DNA from: Streptomyces stelliscabiei
Lineage (GTDB): Bacteria; Actinomycetota; Actinomycetes; Streptomycetales; Streptomycetaceae
Direction of reading: 5' to 3'
DNA length: 64,000 bases
Assembly: GCF_014873495.1 (NCBI RefSeq)
Contig: NZ_JADBGF010000001.1
Coordinates: 2,604,001-2,668,000, forward strand
Below are positions 55,439 through 64,000 of this stretch, piece after piece (positions within the stretch are counted from its first letter, which is position 1; each line of letters starts with the position of its first letter). The notes below the pieces were generated by a model that did not search any database, was not told the DNA's origin, and was given only the letters and a program-made list of their open reading frames with translations. Made by a program: the position numbers and the translations under genes.

Positions 55439-58252
55439 TCACATACGCGGCAGGACGACCGCCGCGTCCTCCTCCTGCGGCGGCGCCAGCGGCAGACGCA
55501 CGCTCAGCGTGGTCCCGGTGCCGGGCGGGCTGACGACCGTCAACCGGCCGCCGATCGCCTCCACCCGGTCGATGAGCCCGATCAGCCCCGAGCCCTTGTC
55601 GGGCTCCGCCCCCCCGTCGCCGTCGTCGCGGATGACCAGTTCCAGCACGCCCGAGCGCTCCTCGGCCGCCACGGTCACCACGTTCGCGCGCGCGTGCTTG
55701 ACGGCGTTGGTGAGGCTCTCGGAGATGACGTAGTAGGCGGCCACCTCGACCTGTTCCGGGAAGCGGGCCTTGCCGAAGGCGAGGTCGAGTTCCACGGGCA
55801 CGGCGCAGCGGCGGGCCAGGGCGCGCAGAGCGGGGCCCAGGCCACCCCTGGAGAGGACGGAGGGGTGGATGCCCCGGGCCACCTGCAGCAGGTCCTGGAA
55901 GGTGTCGTCGAGGCCCTTGGCCAGCTGGTCCAGCCGCCGGGCCAGTTCCGAGGAGGGGTCATCCACCAGGGTCTCGGCCATCCTCAGTTCCAGTTGCAGG
56001 GAGACCAGGCGCTGCTGGACGCCGTCGTGCAGGTCGCGTTCGATGCGCCGCCGGGAGGCGTCCCCGGCGGCGACCACGCGCGCGCGGGAGGCGGCCAGCT
56101 GGGCCCGGCTGTCGGCGTTGGCGATCGCGGTGGCGATCAGTTCGGTGAAGTCGGCGAGCCGGGACTCGGTGCCCCCGGGCAGCGGGTCGAGGAGCGAGGC
56201 GGCCACGACGACCCCCCACAGGCAGCCCTCGACGACGATGGGGGCGCCCACACAGGTCCCCGAGCGGGCGGCGCTCCGGGTGCGGGCCACCTCGTCGATG
56301 GTCTTCCGGGCCGCCTCGCGGCGGGCCGTACGGACGATCTCGGCGGCCTCGTCCCCGCGCGCGTGCGCGATCCCGAGGACCTTGACGCCGCCGTCGGGCT
56401 CGTGGCGCAGGACGGCCGCCGCCGTGCCCAGCAGGGACGCCACCTCCTCGGCGACCTTCCCGAACACGTCGGCCGGCGGTACGCCGCGCGCGACCGCGGT
56501 GGCGACCCGGCGCAGCGCGGCCTGTTCGAGCGCGGCCCGGCGGCTCTCGGTGACGTCGCGGGCGGCGGCGTAGACGAGGCCCTCCTCCGGGACCGGCCGG
56601 GCGCTCCACTGCAGCCAGCGTTCGGTGCCGTCGGCACGGACGTACCGGTTCACGAACTCGGCGACCTCGGTGCCGCTCGCCAGCAGCGCGATGGCCTCGC
56701 GGGTCTTGTCCCGGTCCTCCTCGTGGACGAAGTCGAGCAGGGGCCGGGAGGTCAGCGTCTCGATCGGGTAGCCCAGGGTGCGTTCGAACGCCGGGTTGAC
56801 GCGCTTGAAGTAGCCGTCGACGCCGCTGATGCAGAGGAGGTCCATGGAGAGGTTGAAGATGCCCTCCAGCTCCTGTTCGGCCCGTCTGCGCCGGCCGTGG
56901 GCGGCGGCGAAGGACGCCATGGTGCCGTTCATGCCGCCCAGCAGCTGGGCCCAGGTGCCGTCGAAGGAGTCGACGTCGGCCCGGTGGCAGAGCCGGCCCG
57001 CGTCGATCGCGGTGTTCATGGCCCGGATCTCGCCGGCCAGCCGTCCGCTGGTCACCCGCAGCTCGCGGAACGTGTCGGCGACGTCCCCGAGTTCGTCGCG
57101 TCCGGTGTAGTGGATGTCGTACGAGAGGTCGCCCTCCGACAGGGCGCGGGCGCCCTCGGAGACCTCGCCGAGAGGGCGGGTGATCGAGCGGCGCAGGGCC
57201 AGCGCGAACAGGGTGACGAAGGTCAGGACGGCGAGGGAGATGCCCAGTTCGGTCAGGGCCCGGGCCCGTATGGCGCGCAGATCGCGGTGGGCGGTGTCGT
57301 CGAGTTCGCGGGCGGCGCGGTCCTGGATGCCGCGCAGGGCGTCGACGTAGCGCGCGGAGTCGTCGAGCCAGCTGTCGTACGAGGGCCAGTCGGCGGGCCG
57401 GGGGTCGGTGTCGGCGGCGAGCAGGTCACGGACCGTGCGGACCTCGCGTCCGGGGGCCTGAAAGATCACGGTGTGCAGTTCGGCGTTCAGTCCGTCCGAG
57501 GCGGTCAGCCGAAACCTTCTGAGCTGGGACTTCTCCAGTTCGGTCCAGCGACCGGCGGCGGCGGTGGTGCGCCGCTCGCCGGGTGTGTGGAAGAGGATGG
57601 CGAGTTCCGCGCGTTCACTCTCGGTGGCGGCGACGGCCCGCAGCATCGCCATGTGGGCGTCGGCCGCGCGGCCCGCGGCCCGGGTGGGCCGCCCGGCTTC
57701 GAGGCCGGCGACCGTGTCGAGCACCCTGTTCTGGATCACCTCGTACCGCTGGGTCAGGGTCCGGGCGTCCAGCGAGCCGGTGCCGGTCTGGACCCGCAGG
57801 GCGTGCAGCTGGCGGCGTACGGAGTCGAGGACCCCGGCGACGTCGGACCCCACCTGCCGGTCCACGGCTTCCCCGAAGGCGTGCCGCAGGGCGTCGTCGG
57901 TGACCCGCTGGGCCTGCGTCCGGGCGCGCAGGGTGTCCGGTCCGGCATCCAGCCGGGCCTCGACCGCGGCGATCCGCTCACGGGCCACGGCGCCTCCGAC
58001 CTCGCTGGTCGCGAACGAGACCTCGATCGCGGTGTCGAAGTCGCGCAGGGTCCGCGCCTCCTGCCACTGGGTCATGGCGGTGAACGCCGTGAAGGACAGC
58101 AGGACGGTGACCGGCAGCAGGACGAGCAGCATCAGCTTGGGGCCGACGCGCAGCCGCGCCAGGAACGGGACGGTGATCGCGCCCGTGGCGGGCCGGCGGA
58201 CCTCGGTGGGGCGCGGGGCGGGGGTACGTCCGTGGGACGGCGGGCGGAGCAC
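55439..58252 (-). CDS. Large sensor histidine kinase (NIT-like sensor, HAMP, PAS, GAF, HisKA_3)
   Basis: This is a 937-residue kinase. TM1 is near residues 38-60 (PKLMLLVLLPVTVLLSFTAF) and is followed by a helical extracytoplasmic domain of about 280 residues resembling NIT nitrate/nitrite sensors. TM2 lies near 340-360 (LGISLAVLTFVTLFALAL), then HAMP (RRSITRPLGEVSEGARAL), PAS (GIFNLSMDLLCISGVDGYFK), GAF (VFGKVAEEVASLLGTAAAVL) and HisKA_3 with phospho-His742 in RDLHDGVQQRLVSLQLELR. The C-terminal ATPase has NAVKHARAN and DDGDGG. It should phosphorylate the NarL-type regulator downstream. The GTG start lies nine bases after the solute-binding gene. Confidence 0.9.
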   Translation of the reverse strand: MLRPPSHGRTPAPRPTEVRRPATGAITVPFLARLRVGPKLMLLVLLPVTVLLSFTAFTAMTQWQEARTLRDFDTAIEVSFATSEVGGAVARERIAAVEARLDAGPDTLRARTQAQRVTDDALRHAFGEAVDRQVGSDVAGVLDSVRRQLHALRVQTGTGSLDARTLTQRYEVIQNRVLDTVAGLEAGRPTRAAGRAADAHMAMLRAVAATESERAELAILFHTPGERRTTAAAGRWTELEKSQLRRFRLTASDGLNAELHTVIFQAPGREVRTVRDLLAADTDPRPADWPSYDSWLDDSARYVDALRGIQDRAARELDDTAHRDLRAIRARALTELGISLAVLTFVTLFALALRRSITRPLGEVSEGARALSEGDLSYDIHYTGRDELGDVADTFRELRVTSGRLAGEIRAMNTAIDAGRLCHRADVDSFDGTWAQLLGGMNGTMASFAAAHGRRRRAEQELEGIFNLSMDLLCISGVDGYFKRVNPAFERTLGYPIETLTSRPLLDFVHEEDRDKTREAIALLASGTEVAEFVNRYVRADGTERWLQWSARPVPEEGLVYAAARDVTESRRAALEQAALRRVATAVARGVPPADVFGKVAEEVASLLGTAAAVLRHEPDGGVKVLGIAHARGDEAAEIVRTARREAARKTIDEVARTRSAARSGTCVGAPIVVEGCLWGVVVAASLLDPLPGGTESRLADFTELIATAIANADSRAQLAASRARVVAAGDASRRRIERDLHDGVQQRLVSLQLELRMAETLVDDPSSELARRLDQLAKGLDDTFQDLLQVARGIHPSVLSRGGLGPALRALARRCAVPVELDLAFGKARFPEQVEVAAYYVISESLTNAVKHARANVVTVAAEERSGVLELVIRDDGDGGAEPDKGSGLIGLIDRVEAIGGRLTVVSPPGTGTTLSVRLPLAPPQEEDAAVVLPRM

Positions 58253-58261
58253 GGCCGGGCC

Positions 58262-59665
58262 TCACGGTCCGGTCGGGGGGTAGTGCCCGTGGTCCGCCAG
58301 ATCCTGGTCGACGGCCCGCACCGCCTCGTCCAGCGCGGGGCGCACGGCCCCTCCGCGCATGATCTTCGCGAAGGCGTGGGAGAAGGCCTCGGTGATCGCC
58401 GGATAGGCGGGGGTCTGCGGCCGGGGACGTGCGGTCCCGGTGCGCAGTTGTTCTATGTAGAGGCGTGCGCGGCCGCCCTCGGCGAAGGCGTCGGTCCGCT
58501 CGATCGCGGTTCCGGTGGCGGGAATCGCGCCGTTGGCCTCGGTCATCCGCAGGATCTCCTCGGGGCGCAGCAGGAAGTCCAGGAACCGCCACACGGCGTC
58601 GCCGTCCGCCGTGCCCGCGGGGATGCCCCACTGCCAGGAGCCCATGCCGGTGGCGCTGCCCGTGCCGAAGTCGGGCAGCGGCACGATCGCCACGTCGCCC
58701 GGGTGGGCCTCGGTGTAGCGCCCGTACGACCAGTGGCCGGCCCAGGACACCGGGGTTCTGCCCTTCTGGAAGGCCTCGAAGTCCTTGTTCGCGTCCACGT
58801 AGCCCGTCTTCACCCAGCCCTGCAGCGTGGTCAGTGCCTGGACCGACCGCGGCCCGTTGAGCACACCGTCGGCCGTTCGATAGGTGGAGCGGTCGATGAG
58901 GTCGCCGCCCGCCGACCACAGCGCCGGTGCGAAGCCGTACGTGCCCCACTCGGTGTCGGCCCACTGCAGCTGGAGGTCCAGGGGCCGCTCGTGGCCGTGC
59001 GCGCGCAGCTTCTTCAGGATGCCGGTGAACTCGTCGGCGGTCCAGGCGTCGCCGACACCCCGCGGGATGCGTACGCCCGCCTTCTTCAGCTCCGACGGCC
59101 GTACGTACAGCCCGAGTCCGGAGTCGAACGTGCCGAGCCCCCACAGCCTGCCGCGATAGGTGCCCTGTTCGAGGACGGACGGCAACAGGTCGGCGCGCAG
59201 GGACTTCGGGACGCAGGAGTCGATCGGCCGGAGGTCGCCGGCCCAGGCGTGGCTGAACAGTTTCGGGGCGTCGAAGTCGAGCAGGTCCGGCAGTTCGCCG
59301 TCGGCGGCCGCCTCGCGGACCAGTTCGTCGTGGTCGCCCTTCGGATGGTGGACAAGCCGGACGGTCACGTCGTCCTGGGCGGTGTTGAAGGCCCTCACCT
59401 GGGCGCGCAGGGCCTCCAGTTCGCCGCGTGCCGACGGCCGGTGGTACCACATGGTGATCTGCGCGGGGGCGTCGATCCGCCCGTCGCAGGTCACGTCGGA
59501 GGCACGCCGGGTGTCCTTGTCGCCGTCCCCGCCCGCCTCGCAGCCCGCGAGCAGCAGGGCCATGCAGAGCAGGAGCGCCGCCGGGGCCCGGCGGGCCGGC
59601 CGCACCGTGCCGAGCCGGCCCGCCGCGCGGGGCGTGCTGCGCCGGGGTCCGGCGGCTCGCGTCAT
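58262..59665 (-). CDS. Extracellular solute-binding lipoprotein (family 1), copy B
   Basis: This is a 467-residue ABC-type binding lipoprotein. After an Arg-rich start comes a signal helix ending in the lipobox LLLAGC. The mature part has VTCDGRIDAPAQITMWYHRP, LPDLLDFDAPKLFSHAWAGD and a repeat-free two-lobe fold ending DGDAVWRFLDFLLRPEEIL. It is a close paralogue of the next gene. No permease or ATPase genes are adjacent, so it may work as a sensor co-protein for the neighbouring kinase. ATG 59665 overlaps the paralogue stop by four bases. Confidence 0.88.
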   Translation of the reverse strand: MTRAAGPRRSTPRAAGRLGTVRPARRAPAALLLCMALLLAGCEAGGDGDKDTRRASDVTCDGRIDAPAQITMWYHRPSARGELEALRAQVRAFNTAQDDVTVRLVHHPKGDHDELVREAAADGELPDLLDFDAPKLFSHAWAGDLRPIDSCVPKSLRADLLPSVLEQGTYRGRLWGLGTFDSGLGLYVRPSELKKAGVRIPRGVGDAWTADEFTGILKKLRAHGHERPLDLQLQWADTEWGTYGFAPALWSAGGDLIDRSTYRTADGVLNGPRSVQALTTLQGWVKTGYVDANKDFEAFQKGRTPVSWAGHWSYGRYTEAHPGDVAIVPLPDFGTGSATGMGSWQWGIPAGTADGDAVWRFLDFLLRPEEILRMTEANGAIPATGTAIERTDAFAEGGRARLYIEQLRTGTARPRPQTPAYPAITEAFSHAFAKIMRGGAVRPALDEAVRAVDQDLADHGHYPPTGP

Positions 59666-61056
59666 GGTCCGCTCTTCGGGTATCCGTCGTGGGCCGCGAG
59701 GTCCTGGTCGATGCTCTCGACCGCCTTGTCCAGCGTCTTCCGGACGGGCGCTCCGGAGAAGACGATGTCGGCGACCGCGTGCGAGAACGCGACGGTGACC
59801 GCCGGGTACGCCGGTGTCTGCGGCCTCGGCCGGGCGGCGCCGCTGCGCAACTGCTCGATGAACAGCCGCTCCGCGCCGTCCTGGCCGTACAGCGGGGACA
59901 GCTTCACGCCCCCTTCCGTCGCGGGGATCGCGCCGTTGGCCTCGCTCATCCTCGCCACCTGCTCGGGCCGCAGCAGATACTCCAGGAAGCGCCACACCGC
60001 GTCACCGTCGGCGCCCCCCGAGGGGATGCCCCACTGCCAGGAGCCCATGCCGGTGACGGTACCCGTGCCGAAATCGGGCAGCGGCACGATCGCCACGTCG
60101 CCCGGGTACGCCTTGCTGAACTCGCCGTACTTCCAGTGCCCCATCCAGGAGATGGGGCTGCGACCCTTCACGAACGCGCTCTTGTCCTTCTTCTCGTCCC
60201 TGTCGACATAGCCCTGCTTCACCCAGTTCTGCATGGTGGTGAGTGCCTCGACGGCCTCGGGGCCGTTGAGGAATCCGTCGGCCGTGCGGAACTCCTCGGG
60301 GTCGATGAGGTCGCCGCCCGCCGACCACACGGCCGGTGCGAAGGCGTAGGTGTTCCACTCGTCCGCGATGCGGGAGTCGGTGAAGTTCAGGTCGAGCGGC
60401 GCCTCGTAGCCCTGTGCGCGCAGTTTGCGCAGGATCCGCGTCAGCTCGTCGGCCGTCCAGGCGTCGTCGACGCCCTTCGGGACGCGCACGCCCGCCTTCC
60501 TGAGCACCGACGGCCGTACGTACAGGCCGAGTCCGGAGTCGAACGTGCCGACGCCCCACAACCGGTCGTCGTACGTGCCCTGTTCGCGGATGGAGGGAAG
60601 CAGGTCCTTGCGGATCCTCGCGGGTACGCAGGAGTCGATCGGCTTGAGGGTGCCGGACCAGGCGTAGCTGTAGAGGTTCGGGCCGTCGAAGTCGAGCAGG
60701 TCGGGCAGGTCGCCGCTGGCCGCCGCGGACAGGACGAGTTCGTTGTACGGGCGCTGCTCGGGCAGGGTGACCAGTTCGACCCGCACCTGCCGCTGGGACC
60801 TGTTGAACTCCTTGACCTGGCTCTTGAGCGTGCTCTGTTCTCCGCTCTGCCCGGCGTGGAACCACATCGTGATGTGGGCGGTGCCCTCGATCCGTCCGTC
60901 GCAGGTCGTGTCGGCCGCCGCCTTGCCCTCCTCGTCCACCCGGCCGCCGCCGTCACCGCCGCTGCATCCGGCGAGCAGCAGGACGGCCGCCGCCGAACCC
61001 GACAACAGGGCACGGCGGACGGGACGTTCTCCGAGGTCCCGGCGCTGTTTCTGCAT
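59662..61056 (-). CDS. Extracellular solute-binding lipoprotein (family 1), copy A
   Basis: This is a 464-residue binding lipoprotein with lipobox LLLAGC near residue 30. It shares long blocks with copy B: TCDGRI, ITMW(Y/F)H, LPDLLDFD, GTFDSGLGLYVRPS, PGDVAIVPLPDFGTG, GMGSWQWGIP. The two probably arose by tandem duplication. Sugar oligomers are the usual ligands of this family. It heads the SBP-SBP-kinase group, transcribed away from the stand-alone receiver gene. ATG 61056 is supported by a GGGGGTG site. Confidence 0.88.
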   Translation of the reverse strand: MQKQRRDLGERPVRRALLSGSAAAVLLLAGCSGGDGGGRVDEEGKAAADTTCDGRIEGTAHITMWFHAGQSGEQSTLKSQVKEFNRSQRQVRVELVTLPEQRPYNELVLSAAASGDLPDLLDFDGPNLYSYAWSGTLKPIDSCVPARIRKDLLPSIREQGTYDDRLWGVGTFDSGLGLYVRPSVLRKAGVRVPKGVDDAWTADELTRILRKLRAQGYEAPLDLNFTDSRIADEWNTYAFAPAVWSAGGDLIDPEEFRTADGFLNGPEAVEALTTMQNWVKQGYVDRDEKKDKSAFVKGRSPISWMGHWKYGEFSKAYPGDVAIVPLPDFGTGTVTGMGSWQWGIPSGGADGDAVWRFLEYLLRPEQVARMSEANGAIPATEGGVKLSPLYGQDGAERLFIEQLRSGAARPRPQTPAYPAVTVAFSHAVADIVFSGAPVRKTLDKAVESIDQDLAAHDGYPKSGP

Positions 61057-61259
61057 CGCACACCCCCACTTGACCGGAGGGTACGGCCCCCAGGGCAGCG
61101 ACATGCTACTCCTCGTGTCGCACCCGATTCCCTGGGTGAGAGTGAACCCGTCGTTCCGGCACAGGACGTGGGCACATTCCACGGGAGGGTGCGCGGTGGG
61201 GCCCACTCTTTCCCGCTAGCCGGAATGTGCGTCCATGACCGCCTTGGGAGGCTGTGCGC
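61057..61259. promoter_or_regulatory. Divergent promoter, lipoprotein operon / receiver gene
   Basis: This 203-base region contains a long-range inverted repeat GCACATTCC (61172-61180) / GGAATGTGC (61222-61230) and the 11-mer GCTAGCCGGAA (61215-61225) also found before the response regulator gene. A GGGAGG site precedes ATG 61260. Confidence 0.5.
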
Positions 61260-61634
61260 ATGTCCACGCGCTGTCTCCTCGTCGATGACAGCGCCCGGTT
61301 CCTGGAGGCTGCCCGTACGCTGCTGGAGCGCGACGGGATCCGCGTCGTCGGTGTGGCCCGCACAGGCGCGGAGGCGCTGGCACGGGCCCTGGAACTGGCC
61401 CCTGATCTCGTCCTGCTGGACATCGACCTCGACGGCGAGAGCGGTCTGGAGCTCGCGCCGAGGCTCGCGCGCACCGCCGCGTCCGTCATCATCCTCACCT
61501 CCACGCATCCGCTGGACGACTTCGAGGAACTCGTCGCCGCCAGTCCCGCCCGGGGTTTTCTGCACAAGTCGAAGCTCTCGGGGCGGGCGCTACGGGACCT
61601 GCTGGGGCCTGATCAGGGGCCCCTGGCGCGTTGA
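61260..61634 (+). CDS. Stand-alone receiver-domain protein
   Basis: This is a 124-residue single-domain receiver with no output domain. The acidic pocket is LLVDDSARF and the phospho-acceptor is Asp54 in LVLLDIDLDG; the conserved Thr/Lys switch residues are in IILTSTHPLD and FLHKSKLSG. ATG 61260 is chosen because GGGAGG ends 8 bases upstream; an in-frame GTG two codons earlier is too close. It may act as a phosphate relay or sink for the neighbouring kinase. The gene is divergent from the solute-binding operon. Confidence 0.88.
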   Translation: MSTRCLLVDDSARFLEAARTLLERDGIRVVGVARTGAEALARALELAPDLVLLDIDLDGESGLELAPRLARTAASVIILTSTHPLDDFEELVAASPARGFLHKSKLSGRALRDLLGPDQGPLAR

Positions 61635-61924
61635 GGATCTTGCCGACGGTGTCCGGCCATGTGACGCATCAGGTGTTGTCGGGACCTGGTCAACACGCTT
61701 CAATGCGGAGGAACTCGGGGCAAGGAGCCTTCCCTACGGATGCGCGGACGGACGGATGCGCGGACGGAGGTGCGGACAGAGGACAGAGGTACGCACGGGG
61801 GTACGTACGGACGGCCGCCGACGGCCGCGGGGTGGAGGGGCGAGGCCCCCGAGAATCCACTGGGCCCCCTCGGCCCGCATGGTCCTACCACCCGTCGCGC
61901 TCTCTTCTACAGAAAGGTCTCTGC
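61635..61924. other. Intergenic region with 16-bp tandem repeat
   Basis: This 290-base region has no supported gene. ACGGATGCGCGGACGG occurs twice in tandem (61736-61751, 61752-61767), followed by looser GGACAGAGG and GTACGTACGG repeats. AGAAAGG at 61911-61917 serves as ribosome site for the next gene. The open frame across it is repeat-derived and not coding-like. Confidence 0.6.
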
Positions 61925-62890
61925 ATGCGGCACGCCACAGAGCACGCGGACGTCGCGACGATGACGGACGCCGCCACGGCGGAGTTGGAGTCGGTCCTGC
62001 GGGGCGGCCCCTTCCATGTCGCGCTGCGCGCCGCGATCGCCGCCCGCGGCCTGCCGCTGCAGCGCGTGCAGCACCACCTCTCGCGCTACGGGGTCAAGGT
62101 CGGTGTCACCAGTCTCAGCTACTGGCAGCAGGGCGCCCGGCGCCCCCAGCGTCCCGAGTCGCTGCGGGCCGTGCGGGCCCTGGAGGAGATCCTCCAGCTC
62201 CCGGACGAGTCCCTGATCCGGCTGCTCGCCCGGGCCGACGACCACCCCGGCCCGGAGCGCCCCGCCGGCCGCTCGTACCGCTCGGTCGTGGAGGCCTCCG
62301 ACGTCCTGGAGCGCCTCCTCGGCGAACTGCGAGTGCCGCTCGACGGCGGTGTCCACACCGTCGGCCACCACGAGCGGGTCCGCGTCGGTGCGGGCCGGGA
62401 GCTGCTGGGCCGCGAGTCCCAGCACATCGTGCGCGCCCACAAGGACGGCGTGGACCGCTATGTGGCCGTCCATCACGGCGACCCGGGCTGCGCGCCGGAG
62501 CGAATGGCCGTCCGCGCCCTGGAGAACTGCCGCAGCGGCAGGGTGCGCTGGGACCGGGAGACCGGCGTCCTCGTCGCCGAACTCCTCTTCGACACCCGGC
62601 TGCGCAGCGGTGACACGTACCTCTTCCGCTACGGCTTCGACGACGGCACGGCCGGTGTGTGCACCGAGTACGTCCGTGGCTTCCGATCCACGGGCGGCCA
62701 GTACGCCCTCCAGGTCCGCTTCGACGAACGGGCCCTGCCCCTGCGCTGCCACCGCTTCAGCCAGCACTCCGCCGCGGCCCCCCGCAGCGGCCGGCAGATC
62801 CTTCCTCTGAGCGGCCCGCACCGCTCGGTCCACCTCGTCGAACCACGGGTGCGGACGGGGGTCGTGGGCATCGGCTGGGACTGGGAGTGA
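61925..62890 (+). CDS. HTH DNA-binding protein, Streptomyces-type regulator
   Basis: This is a 321-residue protein. The N-terminal HTH is similar to XRE-type folds (LRAAIAARGLPLQRVQHHLS, VTSLSYWQQGARRPQRPESL), followed by a helical hinge and a beta-rich C-terminal part (DRYVAVHHGDPGC, TGVLVAELLFDTRLRSGDTY, GGQYALQVRFDERALPLRCH). No metal or enzyme motif is seen. It is probably a transcriptional regulator of unknown target. ATG 61925 has an AGAAAGG site. Confidence 0.75.
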   Translation: MRHATEHADVATMTDAATAELESVLRGGPFHVALRAAIAARGLPLQRVQHHLSRYGVKVGVTSLSYWQQGARRPQRPESLRAVRALEEILQLPDESLIRLLARADDHPGPERPAGRSYRSVVEASDVLERLLGELRVPLDGGVHTVGHHERVRVGAGRELLGRESQHIVRAHKDGVDRYVAVHHGDPGCAPERMAVRALENCRSGRVRWDRETGVLVAELLFDTRLRSGDTYLFRYGFDDGTAGVCTEYVRGFRSTGGQYALQVRFDERALPLRCHRFSQHSAAAPRSGRQILPLSGPHRSVHLVEPRVRTGVVGIGWDWE

Positions 62891-62992
62891 CGGCCGGGAG
62901 GCACGGGGCCCGCGCCAGGACGGCCGTCCGTCATGGTGCGCACGCCTTTGCGATACTTTCCGGCCGACAGTCCCCGAGAAAGGATCCGCCTC

Positions 62993-63904
62993 GTGATCGT
63001 CGTCGCCGGTGAAGCCCTGATCGACCTGGTCCCGCAGGGTGCGGGCGCGCTCGTGGATCTGCGGCCGGCACGCGGCGGCGGCCCCTACAACACGGCCGTG
63101 GCGCTCGGCCGTCTCGGCTCCCCCACCGCCTTCTGCTCGCGGGTGTCCCACGACGCCTACGGCGAGACCCTGCTGGACGGCCTGCGCGACGCGGGTGTGG
63201 AGGTGACGTCCGTGCAGCGCGGGCCCGAACCGACGACGCTCGCCCTGGCCTCGATCGGCGAGGACGGCTCCGCCCGGTACTCCTTCTACGTCGAGGGCAG
63301 CGCCGACCGCCTGTTCGAGACCCCCGACCGGCTGCCCCCGGGCACCCGGGCCGTCTCCTTCGGGACCTGCTCACTCGTCCTGGAACCCGGCGCGAGCGCT
63401 TACGAGAAGCTGCTCCACGCCACCGCCGCCCGGGGTGTGTTCACCGCCCTCGACCCCAACATCCGGACGGGGCTGATTCCCGACGCGGACGCCTACCGGG
63501 CCCGCTTTTGGAGCTGGCTGCCCTCGGTGTCGCTGCTCAAGCTCTCCGAGGAGGACGCGCGGTGGCTGGGCGGCACCCCGCGCCAGTGGCTGGACTCCGG
63601 GCCCGCCGCGGTCGTGGTCACCCGCGGCGGTGACGGCCTGACCGTCCACACCCGCGGCGGCGCGGAACACTCCGTACCCGGCGAGAAGGTCGACGTCGTG
63701 GACACCATCGGCGCCGGCGACACGGTCAACGCGGCCCTCCTCCACGGCCTGTCGGCACGGGACGCCCTCTCCGCCGGGGCCCTCGCCGCCCTCGGCGCCG
63801 ACGAGTGGATCCGCTTGCTCCGCTTCGCCGCCCGCGCGGCGGCGATCACCTGCTCCCGGGCGGGCGCCGAGCCGCCGTACGCGGCAGAGGTGGGCGAGGT
63901 CTAG
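62993..63904 (+). CDS. PfkB-family sugar kinase (fructokinase-like)
   Basis: This is a 303-residue kinase. The N-terminal GEALIDLVPQ and GGGPYNTAVALGRLG motifs and the C-terminal DTIGAGDTVNAALL with catalytic Asp243 identify the ribokinase/PfkB family; fructokinase is likely because of the overall length and the TALDPNIRTG block. GTG 62993 is chosen because GAAAGGA lies 8 bases upstream and the fold begins at once. Its TAG shares the bases CTAG with the stop of a convergent gene. Confidence 0.87.
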   Translation: MIVVAGEALIDLVPQGAGALVDLRPARGGGPYNTAVALGRLGSPTAFCSRVSHDAYGETLLDGLRDAGVEVTSVQRGPEPTTLALASIGEDGSARYSFYVEGSADRLFETPDRLPPGTRAVSFGTCSLVLEPGASAYEKLLHATAARGVFTALDPNIRTGLIPDADAYRARFWSWLPSVSLLKLSEEDARWLGGTPRQWLDSGPAAVVVTRGGDGLTVHTRGGAEHSVPGEKVDVVDTIGAGDTVNAALLHGLSARDALSAGALAALGADEWIRLLRFAARAAAITCSRAGAEPPYAAEVGEV

Positions 63905-64000
63905 GACCCTTCGCGCGAGGTGTCCTGTCCGGGCCGGTCGGCGTTTTCGCCCTCGGCGCCGTCGGTGCCCACGGTTCCTGCGGGCCCTGGAATGTTCGCC
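63901..64000 (-). CDS. C-terminal fragment of a convergent gene, unknown
   Basis: On the minus strand 33 codons run to a TAG at 63903-63901, reading ANIPGPAGTVGTDGAEGENA then DRPGQDTSREGS. The sequence is hydrophilic and disordered-looking, as in many protein tails. It shares the CTAG with the pfkB-type stop. The rest lies outside the window, so identity is unknown and even coding status is tentative. Confidence 0.35.
   Translation of the reverse strand, partial: ANIPGPAGTVGTDGAEGENADRPGQDTSREGS

Noticed and set aside
55104..55442. A 113-residue N-terminal extension of the NarL-type regulator
   Set aside because: Although the GTG overlaps the kinase stop, the extra sequence has no domain and ATG 55103 has a strong ribosome site.
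55379..60211. A 1,610-codon open frame on the plus strand
   Set aside because: It is antisense to the sensor kinase and lipoprotein genes, has no recognisable domain, and such frames are expected from GC-rich third positions.

Overview
This window looks like chromosomal DNA of a Streptomyces or a very close relative. It has very high GC, codon use with G or C in the third position, GTG and TTG starts, many 4-base ATGA/GTGA gene overlaps, and marker genes such as whiA, rbpA and the sufR-sufBD-ferredoxin-sufCSU operon. All calls were read by eye from the sequence; no database search was run, so family names rest on recognised motifs, lengths and gene order.

Layout. 1-2050: the 5' part of a TetR gene, an SMR efflux gene with twin operators, and a membrane-anchored AbfB-domain protein. 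2131-8712: the iron-sulfur assembly operon (minus strand), headed by its repressor SufR with an exact CAAC-N6-GTTG operator. 8861-15962: an AAC(3)-type acetyltransferase, a two-gene ABC-2 exporter, heme A synthase (ctaA), a nucleotidyltransferase, an amidohydrolase, a small conserved protein and heme O synthase (ctaB). 16331-23058: the pentose phosphate operon tkt-tal-zwf-opcA-pgl. 23249-24661: an MHS-type transporter. 25194-39651: a biosynthetic gene cluster. 39718-45739: pgi, rbpA, secG, tpiA, pgk, gap. 46010-54347: an M14 carboxypeptidase, then whiA, yvcK, rapZ and uvrC. 54432-61634: a NarL-type response regulator, a large sensor kinase, two tandem solute-binding lipoproteins and a stand-alone receiver. 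61925-64000: an HTH regulator, a PfkB sugar kinase and the end of a convergent gene.

The centrepiece is the cluster lying between the pentose phosphate operon and pgi. Its first two genes are the GriI/GriH pair that builds 3-amino-4-hydroxybenzoate from aspartate semialdehyde and dihydroxyacetone phosphate. Next come an adenylate-forming ligase, two discrete acyl carrier proteins, a ketosynthase, a half-size ketosynthase-like partner and a FabG ketoreductase, which form a small reducing type II polyketide system. The last part is a CreE-like N-oxygenase and a CreD-like lyase (the aspartate-nitrosuccinate route to nitrous acid), with a second ligase resembling CreM-type ATP-dependent diazotases. 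Together these predict that an amino-hydroxyaryl polyketide acid is built, its aromatic amine is diazotised with cluster-made nitrite, and the diazo group is kept or replaced. This is the logic described for avenalumic acid (ava) and p-coumaric acid (cma) clusters. Unusual points are the absence of a recognisable dehydratase, a wrecked efflux gene, three TTA (bldA-type) leucine codons, a 24-bp tandem repeat inside one carrier protein gene, and an unusual promoter region carrying four helically phased GTGATCC repeats.
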